Shown here: positions 24,565 to 32,346 of the stretch, piece by piece
Layout of the letters: each line of letters starts with the position of its first letter
How positions within the stretch are numbered: the stretch's first letter is position 1
From: Bacteroidales bacterium
Lineage (GTDB): Bacteria; Bacteroidota; Bacteroidia; Bacteroidales; VadinHA17
Reading direction: 5' to 3'
DNA: 32,346 bases
NCBI GenBank assembly: GCA_017882305.1
Contig: JADGPU010000033.1
Coordinates: 1 to 32,346 of the forward strand
Made by a program: the position numbers and the translations under genes
Notes under the pieces: model-generated
Database searches by the model: none
The model's input: the letters and a program-made list of their open reading frames with translations, nothing else
What the model was told of the DNA's origin: nothing

Positions 24565-27500
24565 ATGATGACCGGCAATTTTTTGTGCCATAGCAAGAGG
24601 CTTATTCTTAGTTTGCTGATACTTGGGTTTAGCAGTACTATGGTATTATCTCAGAAAAGCCTGTCAGGGAATCTTAATCAACCAGCAGCGCATGTAATTA
24701 GTATCCCGGCAAGTGACAGAATCACAGTTGATGATGCAACTAACTTCGCTATTAACGATACAATTTTATTAATGCAGATGCAGGGAGTGGAAATATTAAC
24801 AGGTGCTCTTGATTATGGAAATATAAACGGATTTCTTGGACAGCCAGGAATGCACGAGTTTATGATAATTCAATCAGTAAACTATCTTACACAGGAAATA
24901 GTATTCCGTAATAACCTTCTTAAAACTTACGATACTCGAGGCAATATTCAGATAGTGAGGGTTGCATATTACAACAGTGTGGTTGTGACCGGGACACTTA
25001 CCTGTAATCCCTGGAACAGCACCACAAAAACCGGTGGCGTTCTGGCTTTGATTGTCGGCAGGTCACTTAAACTTAATGCGGATATTGATGTATCATCCAA
25101 AGGGTTTATTGGAGGTAATGATATAGCCGGAGAAGGAAGATGTCAGTTGGCGGCACCACTAACTTCAAATAAAACCTATCCTCTAAGCTTCCTAAATGCG
25201 GGATTTAAAGGGGAAGGAATAGCAATCCATGATTTTTCAGGTATCCTTCTTACACCTAATAATGTTAAGGGCAACGGTCCTAATTTTACTGGTGGTGGTG
25301 GGGGAAATGGACGTTTTGCGGGTGGCGGTGGCGGATCAAATAGGGGCGCTGGAGGGACAGGAGGATACGAGTCCAATACATGTACTGCACCACAAGCCGG
25401 TGGACTCGGCGGAATAAAATCAGAATCACCTTCATTCCCATCATTGGTTGACAGGATTTATCTTGGAGGTGGAGGTGGAGCTTCTACATCACTTACTGGC
25501 CTCTCTCAGCCAGGAGGAAATGGTGGAGGTATTGTAATAATTGTAACAGATACAATCATTGGTAATTCACATAAAATAATTTCAAATGGTAGCAATGGTG
25601 GTACCGCTGTCGCTAATGGTGGATCAGGCGGAGGAGGGGCAGGCGGATCAGTTGCACTCTCAGTAACCAGCTATGGATCAACTCCTTTGACAATCTCGGT
25701 TTCAGGAGGAAATGGTGGAGATAATCCAGATATTTTTGGAGAAGGTGGTGGTGGCGGCGGCGGACTTTTTTATTATTTAACTCCTCCTTCGGCCAACGTT
25801 CAGATTTTCAAGGATGGTGGAACACAGGGGAATTTCTCTAATCCTCCGGTTAATCCTGGATTTCCGGGTGATCCTGGTGATACAAAGCCAGTCTTTAAAG
25901 CGATACTGAACGGTTTTTTATTTAACTCAATTCGTTCTTCTGTTACCGGTAATCAGACAGATTCTATCTGCTCAAATATAAAACCTCCAAAGATAACTGG
26001 GACCATTCCCGTTGGGGGGACTCCTTCCTATACTTATCTCTGGGAGAAAAGTATTGATCAGGTTACATGGACTCTTCTTCCAAACGATCCTGATCCGGTT
26101 AACTTCACACCAGCAGCACCTGAGCCAGTAACAGTATGGTATAGAAGAACCATCACTGACCAGTCTTCACCGACTCCTCTGGTTGATGTCAGCAAACCTG
26201 TCAAAATTATTGTGCAACCTGCAATTACCGCGAACAACATCGGAAAAGACACAACTATTTGCCAAGGTCAGAATCCTCTTCCTATCGGATCAGTTCCGCT
26301 TAATTCAACACCATCAAATGGCAATGGAATCTACAGGTATAAATGGCTTCAGAATCTTTCTAACAGCAGCTGGGACACTCTACAGGTGGCTGCAGGATCA
26401 ATAATTAATAACAAAGGGTACGACCCTCCCTCTCTTACTCAAACAACATATTACAAACGATTTGTTCAATCCGGCCGTTGTATTGATTTTAGTCCTTCAG
26501 TGAAAATCACAGTCCTTAATTCAATTACCGGCAATATTATAACAAGGTCAGATTCAGTGATTTGTCAAGGCTTCACTTTCGTAAACCTTGGTGCCACCGC
26601 ACCGGGGCAAGGACAAACAGGTAATTATCTTTATCAATGGCAGGACAGTATTACATCATCTGTATGGAAACCAGCCATTGGATCCAATACTGGAACTACA
26701 TATTTACCGGATACATCTACTTTCTCAGTTGCTGTCCAAAACAGGTTTTACAGAAGAATTGTTTTCTCAGGACCTGACAGCGTTTGCAAAAGTAAAAGTT
26801 TACCAATCCGTTTAACCAGATATCCTAAAATAATAAATAATCTAATAACTGCTAATCTATCAGATTTGACTATTTGCTCGGGCAATACACCTCTTGCTCT
26901 TCCAGGTACAAATCCTGTAAATGGTGCAGGTTCAGGATCTTATTCGTTTATCTGGCAACAGAGTGCTAATGGCATATCATTTAATGCTGCTGATGGGATA
27001 AATAACTCAATAACAGGCAATTATCAGCCTCCGGTTCTTACTGACACCACCTGGTACCGGAGAATTGTTAATTCCGGTGTTTATAAAACAGCGGTAGTAT
27101 GTACTAATACGAGCCCATCGATTAGGATTAATGTTCATAAACCGATCTTAAACAATGACATAACTGTTCCGGGTGGTGGCGTTACGGAAACTAAATGTTA
27201 TAACCAGCAACCAGGTTCTATTCTGGGCACAGTTGCCACAGGAGGAACAGGTATTCCGGGAAGTTATATTTACCAATGGAAGTTTTCCCCCGATAATTCT
27301 ATTTTTACCGATGTTTCTACCGGGGGTACCGGAATTAATTATCAACCACCGCAACTGATAGCAACGACCTATTATAAGCGGGAAGTCACTTCCGGCGCAT
27401 GTATTGTAACCAGCAATCCGGTAACAGAGACAATCCTTCCATTAATAACAAACAATACCATATCAGGTAATGCAAAAGTTTGCTATAGCCTTATACCTGA

Positions 27501-28299
27501 TGTCATTACCGGGGCAACTCTTTCAGGAGGTTCGGGTGTCTACAAATATTTCTGGTCGCAGAGCATGGATGGCGGAGCTAATTGGGTTGCTGCAGCAGGA
27601 ACAAATAACTCATCAACCTATCAACCCCCGGCATTATTTACTGCTGTAAAATACGAACGAACAGTAACATCAGGTTTAAATGATTGTTGCACAAGTACCT
27701 CGAATATTTTTGATATTGGGATTGATCCCTTGCCGGTAAGCCCGATTTTTGCGGGTCCCGATACCACTATCTATTCGATTGAAAAAATGTATCATATGAA
27801 AGCCATCGATCCTGGTTTAGTAGGTGAAACAGGAACCTGGGCTCCTCTTAATAACGGGACAAGTTCTATAGAGGATACAACGAGTTATAACACAATAGTC
27901 AGGAATCTGTCATCCGGGAAAAATTCATTCCTGTGGACAGTTCACAAAGGTCCCTGTAAGCTAACTGATTCGGTAAATATCGAATTATTGCAAAATTTTG
28001 TACCCCAGGGATTTTCTCCAAACGGTGATGCCTGGAATAATACATTTGTTATTGAAGGATTGAATCTGGATGATAATTATGTTGATCTGAGTATTGTTAA
28101 CGGAGCCGGTACAGAAGTATTTAAAACTTCTAATCGTAACAATCAGAAATGGACAGATTGGGATGGTAAGAATTCAAAAGGAATTGATCTTCCGGAGGGG
28201 ACATATTATTACCTTCTAAAAGTTACTTCAAATAATTCAAAGGGTACCATTGGACAGGTTTACAAAAAGAGCGGATTTATCGTTCTTAAAAGATACTGA
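24565..28299 (+). CDS. T9SS cargo: glycine-rich, Ig-repeat protein with type B C-terminal domain
   Basis: A 1244-residue secreted surface protein. A signal peptide (about 1-29) is followed by an N-terminal domain with FAINDTILLMQMQG and FGQ-like turns. A glycine-rich region spans about 235-400, with clusters such as GGGGGNGRFAGGGGG. Six Ig-like repeats of 97-107 residues start near 450, 553, 653, 753, 859 and 959; each has a cysteine in an ICxG/ICQG-like context and ends with a (T)TYYKR/TWYRR motif and (x)SG. A seventh, divergent domain spans about 1056-1143. The C-terminal domain (about 1145-1244; FVPQGFSPNGDAWNN, then WDGKNSKG and LPEGTYYYLL) is the gliding-motility-associated type B sorting domain exported by T9SS and usually paired with PorP/SprF, which is the next gene. 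It probably acts as an adhesin or surface fibre. Confidence 0.9.
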   Translation: MMTGNFLCHSKRLILSLLILGFSSTMVLSQKSLSGNLNQPAAHVISIPASDRITVDDATNFAINDTILLMQMQGVEILTGALDYGNINGFLGQPGMHEFMIIQSVNYLTQEIVFRNNLLKTYDTRGNIQIVRVAYYNSVVVTGTLTCNPWNSTTKTGGVLALIVGRSLKLNADIDVSSKGFIGGNDIAGEGRCQLAAPLTSNKTYPLSFLNAGFKGEGIAIHDFSGILLTPNNVKGNGPNFTGGGGGNGRFAGGGGGSNRGAGGTGGYESNTCTAPQAGGLGGIKSESPSFPSLVDRIYLGGGGGASTSLTGLSQPGGNGGGIVIIVTDTIIGNSHKIISNGSNGGTAVANGGSGGGGAGGSVALSVTSYGSTPLTISVSGGNGGDNPDIFGEGGGGGGGLFYYLTPPSANVQIFKDGGTQGNFSNPPVNPGFPGDPGDTKPVFKAILNGFLFNSIRSSVTGNQTDSICSNIKPPKITGTIPVGGTPSYTYLWEKSIDQVTWTLLPNDPDPVNFTPAAPEPVTVWYRRTITDQSSPTPLVDVSKPVKIIVQPAITANNIGKDTTICQGQNPLPIGSVPLNSTPSNGNGIYRYKWLQNLSNSSWDTLQVAAGSIINNKGYDPPSLTQTTYYKRFVQSGRCIDFSPSVKITVLNSITGNIITRSDSVICQGFTFVNLGATAPGQGQTGNYLYQWQDSITSSVWKPAIGSNTGTTYLPDTSTFSVAVQNRFYRRIVFSGPDSVCKSKSLPIRLTRYPKIINNLITANLSDLTICSGNTPLALPGTNPVNGAGSGSYSFIWQQSANGISFNAADGINNSITGNYQPPVLTDTTWYRRIVNSGVYKTAVVCTNTSPSIRINVHKPILNNDITVPGGGVTETKCYNQQPGSILGTVATGGTGIPGSYIYQWKFSPDNSIFTDVSTGGTGINYQPPQLIATTYYKREVTSGACIVTSNPVTETILPLITNNTISGNAKVCYSLIPDVITGATLSGGSGVYKYFWSQSMDGGANWVAAAGTNNSSTYQPPALFTAVKYERTVTSGLNDCCTSTSNIFDIGIDPLPVSPIFAGPDTTIYSIEKMYHMKAIDPGLVGETGTWAPLNNGTSSIEDTTSYNTIVRNLSSGKNSFLWTVHKGPCKLTDSVNIELLQNFVPQGFSPNGDAWNNTFVIEGLNLDDNYVDLSIVNGAGTEVFKTSNRNNQKWTDWDGKNSKGIDLPEGTYYYLLKVTSNNSKGTIGQVYKKSGFIVLKRY

Positions 28300-28340
28300 T
28301 GTCAGGAATTTTAATACGGTTTTATGGTGATCTTATACTA

Positions 28341-29306
28341 ATGAATAAGATAAAGTTAATATTCTCTTTTTTCTTTTTATCGGTATTCACAAGTGTTCCC
28401 GGACAGGCAATTCCTGATTCTACCGGGATCAGCCTTGGATATCCGGTTTATAGCCAATACCTTCAGAATGGCCTGTTGATCAATCCGGCTTATGCCGGTT
28501 CAAGAGGTGCCTTAAGCGCATTTTTGTCGTACAGGATCCAATGGATGGGTATACCGGATGCTCCTGTTTTTCAGTCGGTTTCACTAAATGCACCTATGAA
28601 AAACGACAAAGTGGGTCTGGGTATTATGGCGCAGTTCATGCAATTTGGATTTACTAAATCGCAGAGTATTTATGCCAGTTATTCTTATCGTATAAGCCTT
28701 GAAACGGGCAAGCTTTCATTTGGACTCAAAGCAGGATTCGACCGGTCAAACACAGATTACTCGGGGTTACTTACAACTACAAAGAATGATCCGGTATTTT
28801 CTACAAACAACAAACCTTATTTTCTTCCCAACTTTGGAGCAGGGATCTACTACTACAGCGATAGACTATTTGCAGGAGTTGCTATTCCTGCTTTCCTGAA
28901 CTATAAGAAAAATACTTCAACAAGTTCTGTTGAGGCACATCATAGTATTAATAATTATGATATTATCTTTTCTGCAGGAGGTTTAATTACATTTTCGCAG
29001 GCGTTCAAGTTTAAGCCCTCGGTATTGATTGATTATTCTCTGGAAAGAACAAAAAGACTCACGCAGCTTGATATAAACTGTAATTTTATTTTAGGAGATC
29101 TCGTTTGGTTGGGCGGCTCATGGAGGACCTCAGAACAAGTTGCTGTGGGGATTCTTCAGGTTCAGATTAATCCGCAGCTTATGATCGGTTTCTCCTATGA
29201 TTATCCGGCAGGAAGGATGAGCTCTTATTCAAAAGGATCCACTGAATTTATTTTGCGATACGAATTCGGATATAAAGTAAGCGCAGCTAATCCAAGGTAC
29301 TTTTAA
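28341..29306 (+). CDS. PorP/SprF family T9SS outer-membrane protein
   Basis: A 321-residue outer-membrane protein that holds or helps export type B T9SS cargo. A signal peptide (MNKIKLIFSFFFLSVFTSVPGQA) follows the ATG at 28341. An in-frame ATG at 28299 overlaps the previous stop (TGATG) but would put 14 extra residues before the signal, so it was not used; the overlap may still help coupling. Family features: YSQYLQNGLLINPAYAG (split here as YSQYLQNG and LLINPAYAGSRG) near the mature start, then WMGIPDAPVFQSVSLNAP, and a series of barrel strands to a C-terminal Phe. It lies between the cargo gene and the PorE-like gene, spaced by two bases from the latter. Confidence 0.9.
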   Translation: MNKIKLIFSFFFLSVFTSVPGQAIPDSTGISLGYPVYSQYLQNGLLINPAYAGSRGALSAFLSYRIQWMGIPDAPVFQSVSLNAPMKNDKVGLGIMAQFMQFGFTKSQSIYASYSYRISLETGKLSFGLKAGFDRSNTDYSGLLTTTKNDPVFSTNNKPYFLPNFGAGIYYYSDRLFAGVAIPAFLNYKKNTSTSSVEAHHSINNYDIIFSAGGLITFSQAFKFKPSVLIDYSLERTKRLTQLDINCNFILGDLVWLGGSWRTSEQVAVGILQVQINPQLMIGFSYDYPAGRMSSYSKGSTEFILRYEFGYKVSAANPRYF

Positions 29307-29308
29307 TA

Positions 29309-30745
29309 ATGGGTAAGAGGTTTTTAAATATCATAACAATAGTTCTACTGTCAGTATTCGTTTCAATACAAACAAAGGCACAGCAACCTGCTGTTTATGA
29401 GGTTAAAAGGATGTCATTTAATAAAAATGGTTTTAACAATATATCTCCTGTTATTGTCAAAGATGGAATATTCTTCTGTTCCGACAGGCGATTCAGCGGA
29501 ATTGAGGACCGTACTTCTTTTGATGGCCGCCGTCTTTATAATATATATCTGGTAGAAAAAAAAGACACTTCTTCATTCGGTAAACCAAAGGCATTAAAGA
29601 GTGAACGGAGTAATAAATTCAATAACGGTCCATTATGTTTTGCACCTGATGGCAAAACAGTTTATTTTACAAGTGAAGTTGAAACAGGCAAAATGGCAGG
29701 CGATAAAAATTTCAAAAACCACAGCGGAATATTTATTGCTGAACTTAAAGGCACAGATCTGATATCTCTCCATCCATTTAAATATAATGATCCGAACTTT
29801 GATATTGGTCAACCATCGATTAGTAAAGACGGAAGATACATTTTTTTTGCATCGGATATGCCGGGAGGCAATGGAGGATCTGATCTGTACTACTGTGAAT
29901 TAGTTAAAGGTGAATGGTCTGCTCCAGTTAATCTTGGGTCTAAAGTAAATTCCTCCGGAGCTGAAAACTATCCTTATATGCATCTATCGGGTAAATTATA
30001 TTTTACTTCTGACAGACCAGGTGGTATTGGCAAACTTGATGTTTATTATACCTCATTAAGTAATGGTTCATGGGAGGACCCTGTTCTTTTGCCCGAACCT
30101 ATCAATTCCACATCAGATGATTTTGCTTTTGTTGCAGAGGATGATCTTCAGAAAGGTTATTTTTCTTCAAATCGACATAAGGAAGATGATATCTATGAAT
30201 TCATTTCGACAATCATAAGAAAAGCATCATGCGACACATTAACTGAGAATAATTACTGTTACCGGTTCTTTGAAGAGAATGCCATAAAATATGATACAAT
30301 GCCTTTCCGCTATGAATGGAAATTCGGCGATGGAACCAGTGCAACCGGAGCTGCTGTTGAGCATTGTTTTAATGGTCCCGGAACATATGCTGTTCAGCTT
30401 GATGTGGTGAACCTTATTACCAAAAAGGTTACATATAATGAAAAATCTGAAACCATTGTTGTAACAGAAGCTGAACAACCCTATATTTCAGCACCTGACA
30501 GGATAGGCACAAATCAAAAGATAACTTTGAGTGCGGACAGCACAAATCTTCCAGGTTGGAAAATATCACAGTACTATTGGAACTTTGGGGACGAAACAAT
30601 CGCAGTGGGGAAGGAGGTTCCCAAGAGTTACCTTAAACCCGGGACATACAATATTCAGCTTATTATATCAGATGAGCCGCAACCTGGAGGCAATGTCAGA
30701 GAGGCATGTATTTCAAAAAATATTATTGTATTCCCTAAGCCTTGA
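29309..30745 (+). CDS. PorE-like PD40 and PKD-domain exported protein without OmpA domain
   Basis: A 478-residue exported protein with a signal peptide (about 1-24, ending TKAQ). PD40/WD40-like beta-propeller repeats span about 40-295, each with a FxxDxxxxYFxS core: FAPDGKTVYFTS, SISKDGRYIFFASD and LSGKLYFTSDRPGG. Two PKD-like domains follow (about 325-385 with YEWKFGDGTS, and 395-478 with YYWNFGDE). The T9SS protein PorE has the same propeller but ends in a peptidoglycan-binding OmpA domain, which is missing here. It probably sits in the periplasm or at the outer membrane and works with the PorP/SprF protein encoded two bases upstream. The exact role is inferred from the neighbours. Confidence 0.82.
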   Translation: MGKRFLNIITIVLLSVFVSIQTKAQQPAVYEVKRMSFNKNGFNNISPVIVKDGIFFCSDRRFSGIEDRTSFDGRRLYNIYLVEKKDTSSFGKPKALKSERSNKFNNGPLCFAPDGKTVYFTSEVETGKMAGDKNFKNHSGIFIAELKGTDLISLHPFKYNDPNFDIGQPSISKDGRYIFFASDMPGGNGGSDLYYCELVKGEWSAPVNLGSKVNSSGAENYPYMHLSGKLYFTSDRPGGIGKLDVYYTSLSNGSWEDPVLLPEPINSTSDDFAFVAEDDLQKGYFSSNRHKEDDIYEFISTIIRKASCDTLTENNYCYRFFEENAIKYDTMPFRYEWKFGDGTSATGAAVEHCFNGPGTYAVQLDVVNLITKKVTYNEKSETIVVTEAEQPYISAPDRIGTNQKITLSADSTNLPGWKISQYYWNFGDETIAVGKEVPKSYLKPGTYNIQLIISDEPQPGGNVREACISKNIIVFPKP

Positions 30746-30772
30746 TACTGAAAATGACTAATTTTGGCGTTA

Positions 30773-31777
30773 ATGAAATTGAAAAAAACAATATATAAAA
30801 CTCTCCTTCTCGTTTTTTTACTTGGATTTCCGATGTTTTTCAGATTATCAGGGCAACCTGTTCCCGGGAAAGATGAAAATATCCCATTCCTGGTTACATT
30901 TGGGAAAGATGGTAAAACATCATGGGGTGACGATGATTTTTACCAGATATTTTTCTTCAGCATTCTGAAGGATTATACTCAACCGGTTTATATAAGAGTT
31001 TTTGACCCTGATTGCGGAGGTGAAAATGATGAAATACAGGGCGAATTCAATACTAAAACCAGATTCTCTGTCTATGGAGGCAAAGGAGTTGATCCTGAAA
31101 AAAATGAAGAATCAAGGGGCCTGTTGAAAGGATTAAATTACAAATCGGGTAACTTGTTGGCATCCAAGGTTTTTGGTAACGAAGCGAAGTATGATAATAA
31201 ATATTACACATTCGGACCGTTTAATCCTTCCGAAGGAGATTTTAATACAAAATGGAACAGCTATATGTTTAAAATTGTATGTGAAGGGATAAGCGGGGAT
31301 GATGGAAATCTTTACAGGTACTTTTTAAGCAGTGATCCTAACAACAATATTCCGATAGAGGGAGCAAATGCATTTACCTATGCATATCATTTCAGGATGT
31401 GGAATGATTTCAAGAGTGTTTCACACATATATCCTTATATTGATACCGGCATTGTATACATCAGGCAAAGTAATTTTGACTGGGATAATGATGGTAATAT
31501 TTTAGTGGTTTCAAGATATAAACAGGGTATCTCGGTCCCGATATCAAATGAGGATGACTGGATCAAATCCAATATCCCGATTGAACCTCCGGAAGTAGGT
31601 GCTTCACTTGACTTTCAGTTTCATAAAAGACAGGGCGAGCTGGTTAAAAATAATAATGTGGTAGTTACACTTGAAAACCAACGAGGAGATGCAGTAAAGT
31701 TCTTTAGTTCACCGATCGGAGGGGTGCCGATATATCAGCCCAAATTAGGTTACGAGAAAGTGAAGCCCAAAAAATAA
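30773..31777 (+). CDS. Unknown exported protein of the T9SS cluster
   Basis: A 334-residue protein from the ATG at 30773; a TTG at 30764 would add three residues. A signal peptide (about 1-29, ending RLSGQ) is clear. The mature N-terminal half contains VTFGKDGKTSWGDDDFYQIFFF, best cited as GKDGKTSWGDDDF (about 47-59), then VYIRVFDPDCGGENDE (about 75-90) and RFSVYGGKGVD (about 99-109). I recall similar blocks in unannotated Bacteroidota proteins beside propeller sensors. The acidic DPD and DDD stretches could bind calcium. No known enzyme motif is seen. It lies 27 bases after the PD40-PKD gene and 12 bases before the sensor gene, so it is probably part of the same transcript. Confidence 0.72.
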   Translation: MKLKKTIYKTLLLVFLLGFPMFFRLSGQPVPGKDENIPFLVTFGKDGKTSWGDDDFYQIFFFSILKDYTQPVYIRVFDPDCGGENDEIQGEFNTKTRFSVYGGKGVDPEKNEESRGLLKGLNYKSGNLLASKVFGNEAKYDNKYYTFGPFNPSEGDFNTKWNSYMFKIVCEGISGDDGNLYRYFLSSDPNNNIPIEGANAFTYAYHFRMWNDFKSVSHIYPYIDTGIVYIRQSNFDWDNDGNILVVSRYKQGISVPISNEDDWIKSNIPIEPPEVGASLDFQFHKRQGELVKNNNVVVTLENQRGDAVKFFSSPIGGVPIYQPKLGYEKVKPKK

Positions 31778-31789
31778 GTAAAGCCTGAA

Positions 31790-32346
31790 ATGAGATTTAA
31801 TATCAATTTTAAAATATTAATCAGTACCATCGGGTTCTTATTTTTATATTCATCATTATCAAGCGGTCAGACTTACAGTTTCATAAATTATGGAACTGAG
31901 AAAAGTATCCCCAGTGGTTATGTTTATACTGTTATACAATCAAATGATGGGTTTTTATGGGTTGGAACCGGTAACGGCCTGACCCGGTTTGATGGTTATA
32001 ATTTTTTTCCGGTACAGTATCCTGATTCCTCAGCCGGGCGATTCACTACAAAAAGTCTGAAAGATAAACAGGGAACTCTCTGGTTCGGTTGCAGTGATGG
32101 CGCTGTTCTGTACGAGAAGGATAATATATTGATAAAGATTCCTCTTTCAAACACAAAAAGCATCAGTGAGTTAATTGAAGGTCCTGATGGTCTGATTTAT
32201 GTGATTCCACAAGGCAAGGCTGTCTTTTCAATAAATCCATTGAAACCGGAAGATGTGCATCAGTACTCTATCGCCGTTGAACCGGCAATGTTTTCTGCTG
32301 CTTTTACCAAATCAGGGAACCTGCTTATTGGCACCCAGGAGAATCT
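31790..32346 (+). CDS. Propeller sensor (two-component regulator propeller), 5' part
   Basis: An open frame from ATG 31790 to the window edge, 185 codons with no stop. A signal or anchor segment (about 1-27, ILISTIGFLFLYSSLSSGQ) is followed by beta-propeller blades of the two-component regulator propeller type: YTVIQSNDGFLWVGTGNGL followed by TRFDGYNF, and LKDKQGTLWFGCSDGAVLY. Bacteroidota proteins that begin this way usually continue with a Y_Y_Y domain and either a kinase core (hybrid or LytS-like) or a DNA-binding domain; which one applies cannot be seen. It follows the unknown exported protein by 12 bases and may sense conditions at the cell envelope connected with the T9SS cluster. Confidence 0.85.
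   Translation, partial: MRFNINFKILISTIGFLFLYSSLSSGQTYSFINYGTEKSIPSGYVYTVIQSNDGFLWVGTGNGLTRFDGYNFFPVQYPDSSAGRFTTKSLKDKQGTLWFGCSDGAVLYEKDNILIKIPLSNTKSISELIEGPDGLIYVIPQGKAVFSINPLKPEDVHQYSIAVEPAMFSAAFTKSGNLLIGTQEN

Noticed and set aside
25176-25376. Proline-rich frame on the minus strand within the T9SS cargo gene
   Set aside because: The PPPPP runs are simply the complement of the glycine codons on the coding strand.
28299-28340. Upstream ATG for the PorP/SprF protein
   Set aside because: It overlaps the previous stop neatly but would place 14 residues before a clear signal peptide.

Overview
The window reads as a chromosomal segment of a member of the Bacteroidota, probably Bacteroidales-like. 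Evidence: type IX secretion (T9SS) proteins with a type B C-terminal domain, a PorP/SprF protein, a start of a two-component-propeller sensor, DUF4783 beside nadC and rlmH, promoter-like TAnnTTTG -7 boxes, few Shine-Dalgarno sites, and several families of intergenic repeat hairpins that I recall from this phylum. No rRNA, tRNA, CRISPR array, transposase or phage gene was seen. The species cannot be named from the sequence.

Layout. 1-5357: an ATPase-less MacB/FtsX-type permease (minus) diverges from a sigma-54 response regulator and its translationally coupled histidine kinase (plus). The shared intergenic region holds a -24/-12 promoter facing the permease and two near-identical 15-bp dyads, so it looks like a self-contained sigma-54 circuit. 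5354-12256: housekeeping genes, namely a LolC/E-type permease, a NamZ-type (DUF1343) peptidoglycan hydrolase, a class I/II aminotransferase and valyl-tRNA synthetase, separated by repeat elements. 12329-13630: an unknown lipoprotein with a decayed HExxH-like motif.

13764-18546 is a nitrogen module: a NifA-type (GAF-AAA+-Fis HTH) sigma-54 activator, then a 428-bp control region with two CTACA-N4-TGTAG dyads exactly 30 bp apart and a GG-N10-GC promoter, then P-II protein, ammonium transporter and a small outer-membrane barrel-like protein. The geometry fits direct activation of the P-II/Amt genes by the neighbouring activator.

18804-20696: nadC and a DUF4783 gene (minus) diverge from rlmH (plus), which is followed by a 1233-residue multi-membrane histidine kinase. 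24565 to the end: a T9SS surface module in one direction with tight spacing, comprising a glycine-rich, Ig-repeat cargo protein, PorP/SprF, a PorE-like PD40-PKD protein without an OmpA domain, a conserved-looking unknown secreted protein, and the beginning of a propeller sensor cut by the window edge.

The most interesting points are the two sigma-54 enhancer/promoter units, each next to its probable activator gene, and the CTCTGTG-type repeats, where three elements each have four copies of a 7-mer set 10, 11-12 and 10 bp apart, close to the DNA helical repeat.
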